From positions 30,459-94,458 of the forward strand of contig NZ_AKJS01000144.1 of the NCBI RefSeq assembly GCF_000282215.1: a DNA stretch of 64,000 nucleotides, in the 5' to 3' direction. Below are positions 55,787-64,000 of this stretch, piece by piece. Under the pieces are notes generated by a model. That model did no database searches and was not told the DNA's origin. It saw nothing but the letters and a program-made list of their open reading frames with translations. The translations under genes were made by a program, and so were the position numbers. How positions within the stretch are numbered: the first letter of the stretch is position 1; each line of letters opens with the position of its first letter. The stretch comes from Pseudomonas sp. GM21 (GTDB lineage: Bacteria > Pseudomonadota > Gammaproteobacteria > Pseudomonadales > Pseudomonadaceae).

Positions 55787-57445
55787 ATGCTCACCCTGCT
55801 CAATTTGTTATCGGCCGTGGCCTTGTTGATCTGGGGCACGCACATCGTCCGAACCGGCATCCTGCGGGTTTACGGCACCAACCTGCGCCATGTGATTGGC
55901 CGGAACATGTCCAAGCGCTGGCTGGCGTTTGTCGCCGGGATCGTGGTGACGGCGATGGTCCAGAGCAGTAACGCCACCGCCATGCTCGTCACCTCGTTTG
56001 TCGGTCAGGGTCTGATGGCATTGACCCCGGCCCTGGCGACCATGCTTGGCGCCGACGTCGGTACGGCGTTGATGGCGCGGGTGCTGACGTTCGATTTGTC
56101 GTGGCTGTCGCCCTTGCTGATCTTTGTCGGGGTTATTTTCTTCCTGTCGCGCAAACAGACCCGGGTCGGGCAGATGGGTCGGGTCTGTATCGGCCTGGGC
56201 CTGATCATTCTGGCGCTGCAACTGATCGTCGAAGCCGCCGGGCCGATCACCCATGCGCAAGGGGTGAAGGTGATTTTCGCCTCGCTGACCGGTGACATCC
56301 TGCTCGATGCGCTGATAGGTGCGCTGTTCGCAATGGTCTCCTACTCCAGTCTCGCGGCCGTCCTGCTGACGGCGACCCTGGCCGGGGCCAATGTGATCAG
56401 TCTGCCAGTGGCCATTGGCCTGGTGATTGGCGCCAACATTGGCAGTGGCATCCTCGCGTTCCTCAGCACTAGCATGCAAAACGCCGCGGGCCGCCAGGTC
56501 GCGCTCGGCAGCCTGTTGTACAAGCTGATCGGTTTGTTGTTGATCATCCCGGTGCTCGATCCGCTGGTGCACTGGATGGATAGCCTGGATTTCAGCCCTC
56601 AGGAAATGGTGATTGGCTTCCACCTGCTCTACAACACCGCGCGTTGTTTGATCCTGCTGCCGAGTGTCGGGGTAATGGCCAGGTTGTGCGCCTGGCTGTT
56701 GCCGGAGCGACCTGAAGTCAACGGAATGGCCAAAGCCCGGCACCTCGACCCGACAGCGCTGGTCACGCCGAGCCTGGCGTTGGCCAATGCGGCCCGGGAA
56801 ACCCTGCGCATGGGCGATCTGATCGACAACATGCTCGAAGCGATGCTCGATGTGCTGCACGGCAAGCAAACCGCCGTGACCCAGGAAATGCGTCGCCTGA
56901 CCGATGATGTCGAAGCACTCTACAGCGCGATCAAGCTCTATCTGGCGCAAATGCCCCGCGAGGACCTCAGCGGCCAGGACAGCCACCGTTGGGCGGAAAT
57001 CATTGAGTTGGCGATCAACCTCAAACTCGCCAGCGACCTGATCGAACGCATGCTGCGCAAGGTGCAGCAGCAGAAAACCGCGCAGCGCCGGTCTTTTTCC
57101 CAGGTTGGGCTGGAAGAGTTGGCCGGGCTGCACAGTCAGTTAATCTCCAACCTGCGCCTGGGATTGTCTGTGTTTTTGAGTTCCGACAAGGAAAGTGCCC
57201 GTCAGTTGTTGCGAGAAAAGCGTCGCTTTCGCGCACAGGAACGGCGTCTGGCTCATGCCCATGTCAGCCGGTTGCAACGTAAGATTGTGCAAAGTCTGGA
57301 AACCAGTTCGTTGCACCTGGAGTTGATTGCCGACATGAAACGTCTGAATTCGCTGTTCTGCAGCAGTGCGTATGCAGTGCTGGAAACGTCGGACACCGGG
57401 GCACTGGCTGTCGACGATTTGGCGGACATCACGCATTCGCCTTGA
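55787..57445 (+). CDS. Na/Pi cotransporter family protein with PhoU-like C-terminal domain
   Basis: 552 residues. The membrane part (about 1-310) has the inverted QSS repeats of NptA-type Na/phosphate cotransporters (VVTAMVQSSNATAMLVTSFVGQG; AMVSYSSLAAVLLTATLAGANVIS in outline). A cytosolic PhoU-like helical domain follows (about 335-535, with VEALYSAIKLYLAQM). It takes up or exports phosphate with Na+. It is preceded by GGGGGCC and a 130-nt promoter region. Confidence 0.93.
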   Translation: MLTLLNLLSAVALLIWGTHIVRTGILRVYGTNLRHVIGRNMSKRWLAFVAGIVVTAMVQSSNATAMLVTSFVGQGLMALTPALATMLGADVGTALMARVLTFDLSWLSPLLIFVGVIFFLSRKQTRVGQMGRVCIGLGLIILALQLIVEAAGPITHAQGVKVIFASLTGDILLDALIGALFAMVSYSSLAAVLLTATLAGANVISLPVAIGLVIGANIGSGILAFLSTSMQNAAGRQVALGSLLYKLIGLLLIIPVLDPLVHWMDSLDFSPQEMVIGFHLLYNTARCLILLPSVGVMARLCAWLLPERPEVNGMAKARHLDPTALVTPSLALANAARETLRMGDLIDNMLEAMLDVLHGKQTAVTQEMRRLTDDVEALYSAIKLYLAQMPREDLSGQDSHRWAEIIELAINLKLASDLIERMLRKVQQQKTAQRRSFSQVGLEELAGLHSQLISNLRLGLSVFLSSDKESARQLLREKRRFRAQERRLAHAHVSRLQRKIVQSLETSSLHLELIADMKRLNSLFCSSAYAVLETSDTGALAVDDLADITHSP

Positions 57446-57492
57446 ACGTCTGGCAGTGTAGTCAGTCAGTAACTTGAGTTCCGGTTCAAAAG

Positions 57493-57553
57493 CATCGCGA
57501 GCAGGCTTGCTCCCACCGCAAAACCAACGTGGGAGCGAGCCTGCTCGCGATGG
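57493..57553. repeat. REPIN, family B (inverted REP pair)
   Basis: CATCGCGAGCAGGCTTGCTC (then CCACC) at 57493-57517 and GTGGGAGCGAGCCTGCTCGC (then GATGG) at 57529-57553, separated by only 11 nt, giving a compact hairpin between the Na/Pi gene and the M16 peptidase gene (50 nt from its start). Confidence 0.9.
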
Positions 57554-57602
57554 CTGCCCGGAAAGCAACACGGATCGCCAATCAGCCGTATGGAAACCTG
57601 TT

Positions 57603-58991
57603 ATGCGTTGTCTGCTGTTCGCCTGTTTGTTTCTTGGCTCATTTCCTTTGTTTGCCCTCGATCGCTTTCAGGTCGAGGGATATACGCTGCCCAATGGCCT
57701 GCAATTGCTGCTCAAACCGGGCACCGAGCGCGGGCATGTGGCGATTCGTCTGGTGATTGGCGTTGGCCTGGATGATTTCAGCTGCGAGGACAAAGAGCTG
57801 CCGCATCTGCTCGAACACCTGTTGTTCAGCGGTATCGACGCCACCGGTGAAGGTGGCCTGGAAGAGCGCATGCAGGCGCTGGGGGGTGAATGGAATGCTT
57901 TCACCAGCAATGCCGACACGACCTTCGTCATCGAAGCGCCAGCGAAAAACCAGCGCAAGGTCCTCGACCTGTTGCTGGCGCTGCTGTCCCAGACCCGCAT
58001 CGACGACAACGCCATCAAGGCCGCCAAGCAAGTGGTCGAGCGCGAAGACGGCGGGCATTACACACGCTTGCAACGCTGGCTGGATCGCCAGGACCTTGGC
58101 CACACGGCGAGCAATCAACTGGCCGTGGAGTTGGGCCTCAAATGCCCGGAGCGCGCCGAAGTCGATCACCTGACCCGCGAACAATTGGAAAAGGTGCGCA
58201 AGCTCTGGTACGCGCCCAACAACATGACCCTGATCGTGGTCGGTGACCTCGAGCGGTTGCTCCCGGCCTATCTGGAGCGGGCCTGGGGTGAGCTTGAGGC
58301 GGTCGACCCAAGCGACCACCTGCCTCTGCCAGAAATCCAGACCCGTGCTGCCCATGAGCGCACGCTCAGTAGCGGTTTCGTCGGCGGGGGGGCCAAGTTG
58401 CATTGGTTGGTGCCAGAGCCGGTGATGGAGGATCAGCACGACGAAACGTTCGATCTGCTCAAGGACTATCTGGACTGGGCGCTTTATCGCCAGATGCGCC
58501 TGGTCCACAGTTTGTCTTATGGCCCCTCGGCTGAGCGCGAGTTGTTTGGCGGTGTGGGTTTCATGAGCCTGAACGCCGACCTTGAGCGCGATGATGTGCC
58601 GCAGGCTGAACAGGTCCTTGAGGAGTTGAAAGCCCAATTGCTCAAGGACGGTCTCGACGCCGACACCTTCAACCGCCTGAAACAGGCCGCTATTGCCCGT
58701 CAGGCCTGGGCGGTGCAAGGCAATAGCGCGTTGGCCGATTATTACTGGAGTGCCCTTGGGGAGTACGAGGGCGGACGTTTCACCAACCCGGCCAGGGAAC
58801 TGCAAGGCGTGACACTGGAGGAAGCCAACAAGGCATTGCGCGAATTGCTGCTGCAACCGGGGTATTTGCGGATCGAGAAGCCGTTGATGGGGGATGACCA
58901 GTTGATTTGGACGATTGTCGGGGTGTTTGGGTTACTGCTGCTCGGACTATTGGGCTGGCGCCTCCACCGAAGGACACCACCACCTGTGTAG
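57603..58991 (+). CDS. M16-family zinc metallopeptidase, periplasmic with C-terminal membrane anchor
   Basis: 462 residues from the ATG at 57603; the open frame continues upstream through the REPIN and is rejected. A signal peptide (about 1-18) precedes the inverted zinc motif HLLEH at 68-72, with E147 as candidate third ligand. A second M16-like half follows, and a C-terminal membrane helix (about 430-452) precedes RLHRRTPPPV. It is half the length of pitrilysin-type enzymes, so it may act as a dimer or with a partner. Substrate unknown. Confidence 0.88.
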   Translation: MRCLLFACLFLGSFPLFALDRFQVEGYTLPNGLQLLLKPGTERGHVAIRLVIGVGLDDFSCEDKELPHLLEHLLFSGIDATGEGGLEERMQALGGEWNAFTSNADTTFVIEAPAKNQRKVLDLLLALLSQTRIDDNAIKAAKQVVEREDGGHYTRLQRWLDRQDLGHTASNQLAVELGLKCPERAEVDHLTREQLEKVRKLWYAPNNMTLIVVGDLERLLPAYLERAWGELEAVDPSDHLPLPEIQTRAAHERTLSSGFVGGGAKLHWLVPEPVMEDQHDETFDLLKDYLDWALYRQMRLVHSLSYGPSAERELFGGVGFMSLNADLERDDVPQAEQVLEELKAQLLKDGLDADTFNRLKQAAIARQAWAVQGNSALADYYWSALGEYEGGRFTNPARELQGVTLEEANKALRELLLQPGYLRIEKPLMGDDQLIWTIVGVFGLLLLGLLGWRLHRRTPPPV

Positions 58992-59119
58992 CAGCTACCG
59001 AAGGCTGCGTTCGGCTGCGAAGCAGTCGTCAAACCATTCATCAAGGTGTATCTGGAACATCTGACATAACGGATTGCGCCTGCTGCGCAGTCGAACGCAG
59101 CCTTCGGCAGCTGCTACAA
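58986..59119. repeat. REPIN, family C (inverted pair)
   Basis: GTAGCAGCTACCGAAGGCTG... (58988-59024) and its inverted partner ending CCTTCGGCAGCTGCTACAAA (59080-59119) flank about 55 nt. This is a different sequence family from A and B. It overlaps the M16 stop region by a few nucleotides and precedes the DUF5924 gene. Confidence 0.85.
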
Positions 59120-59192
59120 AGGCTCCTGGGCCGGACTGTGGGCCTCGCCACGCAGCCCCCCGGCGGGTAACCTGTCGAGGAAATTTCCTACG

Positions 59193-60239
59193 ATGAATGT
59201 GAACCGCCGAATGCCGATCCTGACCCAATACTTCCAGCGCATTCTGGAATTGATGAAGCGCTACCCTGGGGTCATTGCACTCGGTGGTTTCATCTCCGGT
59301 GTCGGCAGCTTCATCCTGGTGGATCGCCAACAAGGCCTGGCGACCTGGATCACCATCATCATGGTGCTCAGCTGGGTCTGGCTGATGCTGGAAAACAGCT
59401 TAACCAAGCTGTTCGCAAAAATCTTCAAGCGCGAAATTCCCCAGCCACTGCTGCGTTACGCCACGCAGATGATCCACCAGGAAAGCCTGTTCTTCGTCCT
59501 GCCGTTCTTTTTCATCACCACCACCTGGAACAGCGGCCAATTGTTCTTCACCGGGCTGTTAGGTATTGCGGCACTGATCTCCATCATCGATCCGCTCTAC
59601 TACAAATGGCTGGCACCTCGGCGCTGGGCGTTCCTGGCGTTGCATACCCTGACGTTGTTTGCTGCGTTGCTGACCGCCCTGCCCGTCATCATGCACCTCA
59701 CCACGTCCCAGAGTTTCAAACTGGCGCTGGGTACCGCCGTGCTGCTGTCGTTCCCGAGCCTGGCGTCGATCTTCCCGATCCGTACGGTGCGCAACGCCTT
59801 GGCGATCCTGAGCATCACGTTGGGGGTCGGCGCCCTCGGTTGGGTCTTGCGTTCGTGGGTGCCACCGGCGACCTTGTGGATGACTGACGTGGCGATCAGC
59901 ACGCAAATGCAGGACCGCACACCGGGTGCCAGCCTGGAGGAAGTCACGGCCGAGCAGATTCGTGGTGGCGGGTTGTACGCCTACACCGCAATCAACGCCC
60001 CGCGCGGTCTGGATGAGCGGATTTATCACGTGTGGCAGTTCAACGGCAAAGAGGTCGACCGCATCCCGCTGGACATCCACGGTGGGCGCAAGGAAGGCTA
60101 CCGCGCCTGGACGCACAAGCAGAATTTCCCGGGCAACCCGGTGGGTAAATGGCAGGTCCGGGTGTTGACCGAGGATGGCCAGGTCATCGGCGTGCTGCGC
60201 TTCAAGGTCATGGACAGCACATCGACCAAAGAAAAGTAG
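59193..60239 (+). CDS. DUF5924/DUF2914 membrane protein
   Basis: 348 residues. Six or seven hydrophobic segments in the first 240 residues (DUF5924-like) are followed by a soluble C-terminal domain (about 250-342, with YHVWQFNGKEVDRIPLDIHGG and GKWQVRVLTEDGQVIG) that matches DUF2914. Function unknown; the soluble domain probably lies in the periplasm. It ends 52 nt before the MCE transport operon and could belong to the same transcription unit. Confidence 0.8.
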   Translation: MNVNRRMPILTQYFQRILELMKRYPGVIALGGFISGVGSFILVDRQQGLATWITIIMVLSWVWLMLENSLTKLFAKIFKREIPQPLLRYATQMIHQESLFFVLPFFFITTTWNSGQLFFTGLLGIAALISIIDPLYYKWLAPRRWAFLALHTLTLFAALLTALPVIMHLTTSQSFKLALGTAVLLSFPSLASIFPIRTVRNALAILSITLGVGALGWVLRSWVPPATLWMTDVAISTQMQDRTPGASLEEVTAEQIRGGGLYAYTAINAPRGLDERIYHVWQFNGKEVDRIPLDIHGGRKEGYRAWTHKQNFPGNPVGKWQVRVLTEDGQVIGVLRFKVMDSTSTKEK

Positions 60240-60291
60240 CGCGGTTCGTGCTATTACGTAGCTCTGCATAGACTGAACAAGCACGGAGCTT

Positions 60292-61440
60292 ATGAGCAGC
60301 AGCACAATGGCCGGCAATGCCCAACTGGATGCCTCTCACTCCCCTGCGCAGTTGCGGGTGACGGGTGACTGGACGCTTGCCCATTACGCCGATCTCAAGC
60401 GCCTGTGCGAAAAACTTCGCGGCCAATACGACGACGACACCCACATTGACCTCAACAGTCTCGGCGCCCTCGACACCGCCGGTGCCTCGCTGTTGGTAGA
60501 GCTGCTGGGCCCCGAGCGCCTGGGGCGATCCGCCGAACACCCCGATTGCACCCTGACCAGCGCCGATCGCGCGCTGCTGCAGACCATCTACAGCTCAATG
60601 ACCAATTTCTGTGTGCCGGTAAAGGAGCCGGAAATCAGCGTCAGTATTCAATTGCTGACCCGAATTGGCGTCGCGGTAGATGCGGTCTGGCAGGACACCC
60701 TGCAACTGCTGGGCTTCGTCGGTCTGATTCTGGAAACCATCGTTCGCGGCCTGTTCCAGCCCAAGCATTGGCGCATCACGCCGATGGTGGCGCACATCGA
60801 ACAAACCGGCCTTGATGCCGCCCCCATCGTCGCCCTGCTGACTTTTTTGGTGGGCGCTGTGGTGGCGTTTCTCGGGGCGACGGTATTGGCCAATTTCGGC
60901 GCCACAATATTCACCGTGGACCTGGTGGCCTTTTCCTTCCTGCGTGAATTCGCTGTGTTGCTGACGGCGATCCTGATGGCCGGGCGCACCGCCAGTGCGT
61001 TCACCGCGCAGATCGGCTCAATGAAGGCCAACGAAGAAATCGACGCCATCCGCACCTTGGGCCTCGACCCGATGGAATTGCTCGTGGTGCCGCGCGTCCT
61101 GGCCCTGCTGGTGGCGCTGCCGATGCTGACCTTTCTGGCAATGCTCTCGGGGATTATTGGCGGCGGCGTGGTCTGTGCGGTGTCGCTGGATATTTCGCCG
61201 GCGATGTTCCTGTCGCTGCTGCAATCGGACATTGGGGTTCAGCATTTTCTGGTGGGGATCGTCAAAGCCCCGGTTTTCGCCTTCCTGATCGCCTCGATTG
61301 GCTGTCTCGAAGGTTTCAAAGTCAGCGGCAGCGCCGAGTCTGTCGGTGCACACACCACGTCCAGCGTGGTCCAGTCGATATTCGTGGTGATCGTGCTCGA
61401 CGCCGTGGCCGCGCTGTTTTTCATGGAGATGGGCTGGTGA
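60292..61440 (+). CDS. MlaE-family ABC permease with N-terminal STAS-like domain
   Basis: 382 residues. Residues 1-100 look like a STAS domain (RVTGDWTLAHYADLKRLCEKL, LNSLGALDTAGASLLVELL), and residues about 120-382 form the MlaE permease (NFGATIFTVDLVAFSFLREFAVLLTAILMAGRT, GSMKANEEIDAIRTLGLDP in outline). In E. coli Mla the STAS partner MlaB is a separate protein; here it is fused. It is an inner-membrane permease for phospholipid transport between membranes. First gene of a four-gene operon. Confidence 0.92.
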   Translation: MSSSTMAGNAQLDASHSPAQLRVTGDWTLAHYADLKRLCEKLRGQYDDDTHIDLNSLGALDTAGASLLVELLGPERLGRSAEHPDCTLTSADRALLQTIYSSMTNFCVPVKEPEISVSIQLLTRIGVAVDAVWQDTLQLLGFVGLILETIVRGLFQPKHWRITPMVAHIEQTGLDAAPIVALLTFLVGAVVAFLGATVLANFGATIFTVDLVAFSFLREFAVLLTAILMAGRTASAFTAQIGSMKANEEIDAIRTLGLDPMELLVVPRVLALLVALPMLTFLAMLSGIIGGGVVCAVSLDISPAMFLSLLQSDIGVQHFLVGIVKAPVFAFLIASIGCLEGFKVSGSAESVGAHTTSSVVQSIFVVIVLDAVAALFFMEMGW

Positions 61441-62240
61441 GTCGTTTACCCCGAGCGCCTTCCGAGGCAGTGATCGAAGTCCGTGGGCTGTGCAATCGCT
61501 TCGGCAGTCAAAGCGTGCACGAAAACCTCGATCTCGATCTGTACAAAGGTGAAATTCTTGCCGTGGTCGGCGGTTCCGGCAGCGGTAAATCGGTGCTGCT
61601 GCGCAGCATTATCGGCTTGCGTCAGCCCAGTGAAGGGGTGGTAAAGGTCTTCGGTAAAAACCTGCCGACCTTGTCTGAACATGAGCGTTCGATGGTTGAA
61701 CGGCGTTTCGGCGTGCTGTTCCAGCAAGGCGCCCTCTTCACTTCGCTGACCGTGACCGAAAACGTTGCCCTGCCCTTGATCGAACACGCCGGCCTGAACC
61801 GTGAAGATGCCGAACATCTGGCCGCGGTCAAACTGGCGCTGGCCGGGTTGCCGCTGTCGGCTGCCGACAAGTACCCCGCTGCGCTGTCTGGCGGCATGAT
61901 CAAGCGAGCGGCGCTGGCCCGTGCGCTGGCGCTGGACCCGGACATCCTGTTTCTCGACGAACCCACCGCCGGCCTCGACCCGATTGGTGCGGCGGCGTTC
62001 GATCAATTGATCCTGACGCTGCGTGATGCGCTGGGCCTGAGTGTTTTTCTGGTGACCCACGACCTCGACACGCTCTACACCATCACCGACCGGGTGGCGG
62101 TGCTGGCGCAGAAGAAAGTGTTGGTGGCGGACGCCATCGACAAGGTCTCGGAAACCGACGACCCGTGGATCCACGAATACTTCCATGGCCCTCGCGGCCG
62201 CGCGGCTTTGACGGCCGCTCAACAGCTTAACGAGGTCTGA
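61437..62240 (+). CDS. MlaF-like ABC transporter ATPase
   Basis: 267 residues from a GTG overlapping the permease stop by 4 nt. Walker A GGSGSGKS is at 45-52, the signature LSGGMIKRAALARAL near 144, and Walker B DILFLDEPTAGLDP. It powers the MCE lipid transporter from the cytoplasmic side. The operon order is permease, ATPase, MCE protein, lipoprotein. Confidence 0.94.
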   Translation: MSRLPRAPSEAVIEVRGLCNRFGSQSVHENLDLDLYKGEILAVVGGSGSGKSVLLRSIIGLRQPSEGVVKVFGKNLPTLSEHERSMVERRFGVLFQQGALFTSLTVTENVALPLIEHAGLNREDAEHLAAVKLALAGLPLSAADKYPAALSGGMIKRAALARALALDPDILFLDEPTAGLDPIGAAAFDQLILTLRDALGLSVFLVTHDLDTLYTITDRVAVLAQKKVLVADAIDKVSETDDPWIHEYFHGPRGRAALTAAQQLNEV

Positions 62241-62241
62241 C

Positions 62242-63180
62242 ATGGAAACCCGAGCCCATCATGTATTGATCGGCCTGTTCACCGTGATTGTGGTGACGGG
62301 CGCCCTGCTCTTCGGCTTGTGGCTGGCCAAGTCCAGCGTCGACACCGAGTTCAAGGATTACGAAGTCGTCTTCAACGAAGCGGTCAGCGGCCTTTCCAAG
62401 GGCAGTTCGGTGCAGTACAGCGGGATCAAGGTCGGTGACGTGGTGACGTTGCGTCTGGACCCGAAAGACCCGCGCCGGGTGCTGGCGCGTATTCGCCTGG
62501 GCGGTGACACCCCGGTCAAGGAAGACACCAGGGCAAAACTGGCACTGACCGGGGTCACCGGGACCTCGATCATCCAGCTCAGCGGCGGCACGCCTCAGAG
62601 CCCGGAGCTCAAGGGCAAGGACGGACAGCTGCCGACCATCGTCGCCTCGCCCTCGCCTATCGCCGTCTTGCTCAATGACAGCAACGAGTTGATATCCGGC
62701 GTGAACACGCTGATGCATAACGCCAATCTGTTGTTTTCCGCGGAAAACATCGAGCGCATCAGCAGCACTCTGGAGCACTTGGAGCAAACCACCGGGACGA
62801 TTGCCGATCAGCGTGGCGATATTCGTCAGGCGATGCAGCAACTGGCATCGGTCGGCAAGCAAGCCAACAACATGCTGGAGCAAACCACGGCGCTGATGCG
62901 CAACGCCAACGGACTGCTCAATGACCATGGCAAGCAGGCGTTGGGCAGCGCCGAGCAGGCGATGAAATCGCTGGAGCAGAGCAGCACGACAATCAACAAG
63001 CTGCTCGCCACCAATCAGGAGTCGCTCAACAGCGGCATGCAGGGCCTCAATGGCCTGGCCCCGGCGATTCGCGAACTGCGCGAAACCCTGACTTCGTTGC
63101 GCGTCATCTCTCAACGCCTGGAGGAAAACCCCAGCGGTTACCTGCTGGGCCGTGAAAAGAACAAGGAATTCACGCCATGA
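62242..63180 (+). CDS. MCE-domain (MlaD-like) lipid-binding membrane protein
   Basis: 312 residues. One N-terminal membrane helix (about 8-28) is followed by an MCE domain (about 36-115, with VSGLSKGSSVQYSGIKVGDV and GVTGTSIIQLSGG) and a long helical, coiled-coil-prone tail (about 145-300). The tail is longer than in E. coli MlaD, as in PqiB/YebT-type or PA3213-like proteins, and may form a periplasmic needle. It starts 2 nt after the ATPase stop. Confidence 0.92.
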   Translation: METRAHHVLIGLFTVIVVTGALLFGLWLAKSSVDTEFKDYEVVFNEAVSGLSKGSSVQYSGIKVGDVVTLRLDPKDPRRVLARIRLGGDTPVKEDTRAKLALTGVTGTSIIQLSGGTPQSPELKGKDGQLPTIVASPSPIAVLLNDSNELISGVNTLMHNANLLFSAENIERISSTLEHLEQTTGTIADQRGDIRQAMQQLASVGKQANNMLEQTTALMRNANGLLNDHGKQALGSAEQAMKSLEQSSTTINKLLATNQESLNSGMQGLNGLAPAIRELRETLTSLRVISQRLEENPSGYLLGREKNKEFTP

Positions 63181-63803
63181 AGCTGACTCGTATCGCCCTC
63201 CTCGCCGGCTTCACGCTGATCAGTTCGTGCTCGATTCTGCCCAAGGCTGAGGTCTTCGATGTCTACCGATTGCCTTCGGCCCAAAGCAACGCGGCGGTCA
63301 GTCATGGCACGCCGCAACGCTGGTCGCTGCGCCTGAACAAACTCCAGGCCAGCGACGCGTTGAACAGCCCGAACATCGCGGTGATTCCCCAAGGCGATCT
63401 GATCGTCAGCTACAAGGGCTCACGCTGGAGCGACCCGGCACCGGTGCTGCTGCGTAATCGTCTGCTGGACGGCTTCCAGCGGGACGGTCGGGTGCCGTTG
63501 TTGAGCACCGATGACAGCATTTTCCAGACAGACCTGGAGCTGGGTGGCCAGTTGCGGGCGTTTCAGACCGAGTATCAGGGCTCGACCGCTAGCGTGGTCG
63601 TGAGCCTGGATGCCTTGCTGGTACGCGGTTATGACCAGCGAATCCTCGCCAGCAGACGCTTCGAAGTACGCCAGCCATTGAGCGATGTGAAGGTGCCCGC
63701 AGTAGTCGCCGGATTCGGCCAGGCGAGCGACCAGTTGACGGCGCAAGTGGTGAATTGGGCGGTTGAGCAAGGGCAGAAAGTGGCGTTGCCACCGCGGCCT
63801 TGA
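63177..63803 (+). CDS. ABC-type transport auxiliary lipoprotein (PqiC/YmbA-like)
   Basis: 208 residues with a lipoprotein signal: MKLTRIALLAGFTLISSCS, lipobox ISSC with Cys18. The mature part resembles the ABC-transporter auxiliary lipoproteins that sit at the outer membrane and receive the MCE tail. The ATG overlaps the MCE gene stop by 4 nt. Last gene of the operon, followed by REP-like sequences. Confidence 0.9.
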   Translation: MKLTRIALLAGFTLISSCSILPKAEVFDVYRLPSAQSNAAVSHGTPQRWSLRLNKLQASDALNSPNIAVIPQGDLIVSYKGSRWSDPAPVLLRNRLLDGFQRDGRVPLLSTDDSIFQTDLELGGQLRAFQTEYQGSTASVVVSLDALLVRGYDQRILASRRFEVRQPLSDVKVPAVVAGFGQASDQLTAQVVNWAVEQGQKVALPPRP

Positions 63804-63819
63804 AGCCACAGGAGATCCC

Positions 63820-63914
63820 TGTGGGAGCGGCGGTGCGACGATTCGACTTGCCCGCGATTTGGCAGCACAGTCGACATCAACGTTGAATGTTCCACCGCTA
63901 TCGCGGGCAAGCCC
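63820..63914. repeat. Degenerate REP pair
   Basis: TGTGGGAGCGGCGGTGCGAC... (63820-63857) and a shorter inverted CGCTATCGCGGGCAAGCCC (63896-63914) resemble diverged family B REPs with a TTGCCCGCGAT variant core. Located after the MCE operon. Confidence 0.65.
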
Positions 63915-63944
63915 TAATGCCAGTCAGTTAAGCCGAACCGCACT

Positions 63945-64000
63945 TTGTAGCAGCTGGCGAAGCCTGCGTTCGGCTGCGCAGCAGTCGTGAAATTAGCCGA
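63945..64000. repeat. REP, family C (cut by window end)
   Basis: TGTAGCAGCTGGCGAAGCCT and the following GCGTTCGGCTGCGCAGCAG match the family C repeat at 58988. The inverted partner, if any, is outside the window. Confidence 0.75.

Overview
The window is the replication-origin region of a Pseudomonas chromosome, most likely a member of the P. fluorescens group. The evidence is the gene order atp operon, parB-parA-rsmG-mnmG, mnmE-yidC-yidD-rnpA-rpmH, oriC, dnaA-dnaN-recF-gyrB. It is followed by the order I recall for the P. aeruginosa PA0005-PA0032 region: plsC, gmhB, glyS/glyQ, tag, htrB-like, PilZ, trkA, rsmB, fmt, def, tsaP, dprA, tsaC, qor, hemF, aroE, then the choline-sulfate genes. The intergenic REP/REPIN palindromes are of the fluorescens-group kind. 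Species cannot be fixed from the sequence alone.

Layout. 1-7.7 kb: start of glmU (cut by the window edge) and the complete F1Fo ATP synthase operon atpIBEFHAGDC on the minus strand. 7.9-12.1 kb: chromosome segregation and tRNA/rRNA modification genes (parB, parA, rsmG, mnmG), minus strand. 12.1-12.7 kb: an AT-rich, DnaA-box-containing spacer that looks like a second origin-type region. 12.7-16.6 kb: mnmE, yidC, yidD, rnpA, rpmH, minus strand. 16.6-17.15 kb: oriC. 17.15-23.4 kb: dnaA, dnaN, recF (with two parS sites inside) and gyrB, plus strand. Transcription diverges from oriC as expected for co-orientation with the two replication forks. 23.4-41.5 kb: mostly core housekeeping genes, with one atypical acyltransferase inserted right after gyrB.

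41.5-64 kb is more accessory. It holds a choline-O-sulfate module (SulP transporter, ChoX-like binding protein, choline sulfatase, LysR regulator), small redox/dioxygenase genes, and a two-gene cassette of an AAA/OLD-like ATPase plus a small protein with a PD-(D/E)xK-like motif. These are followed by a citrate transporter with a Crc/Hfq-type leader, TerC, a small DUF6124-like gene behind a strongly structured leader, and an orphan type VI secretion PAAR module. The right end has a Na/Pi cotransporter, an M16 peptidase, a DUF5924/DUF2914 membrane protein and a four-gene MCE-type lipid transport operon.

Themes worth attention: unusually many exact DnaA boxes (about 26 counted by eye) spread over 9-50 kb and absent from the atp operon and the last 14 kb; two parS sites in recF; a leader with mutually complementary CUACUAA/UUAGUAG segments upstream of the DUF6124-like gene; the ATPase/nuclease-like pair as a possible defence system; and at least three families of palindromic repeats in the gaps.
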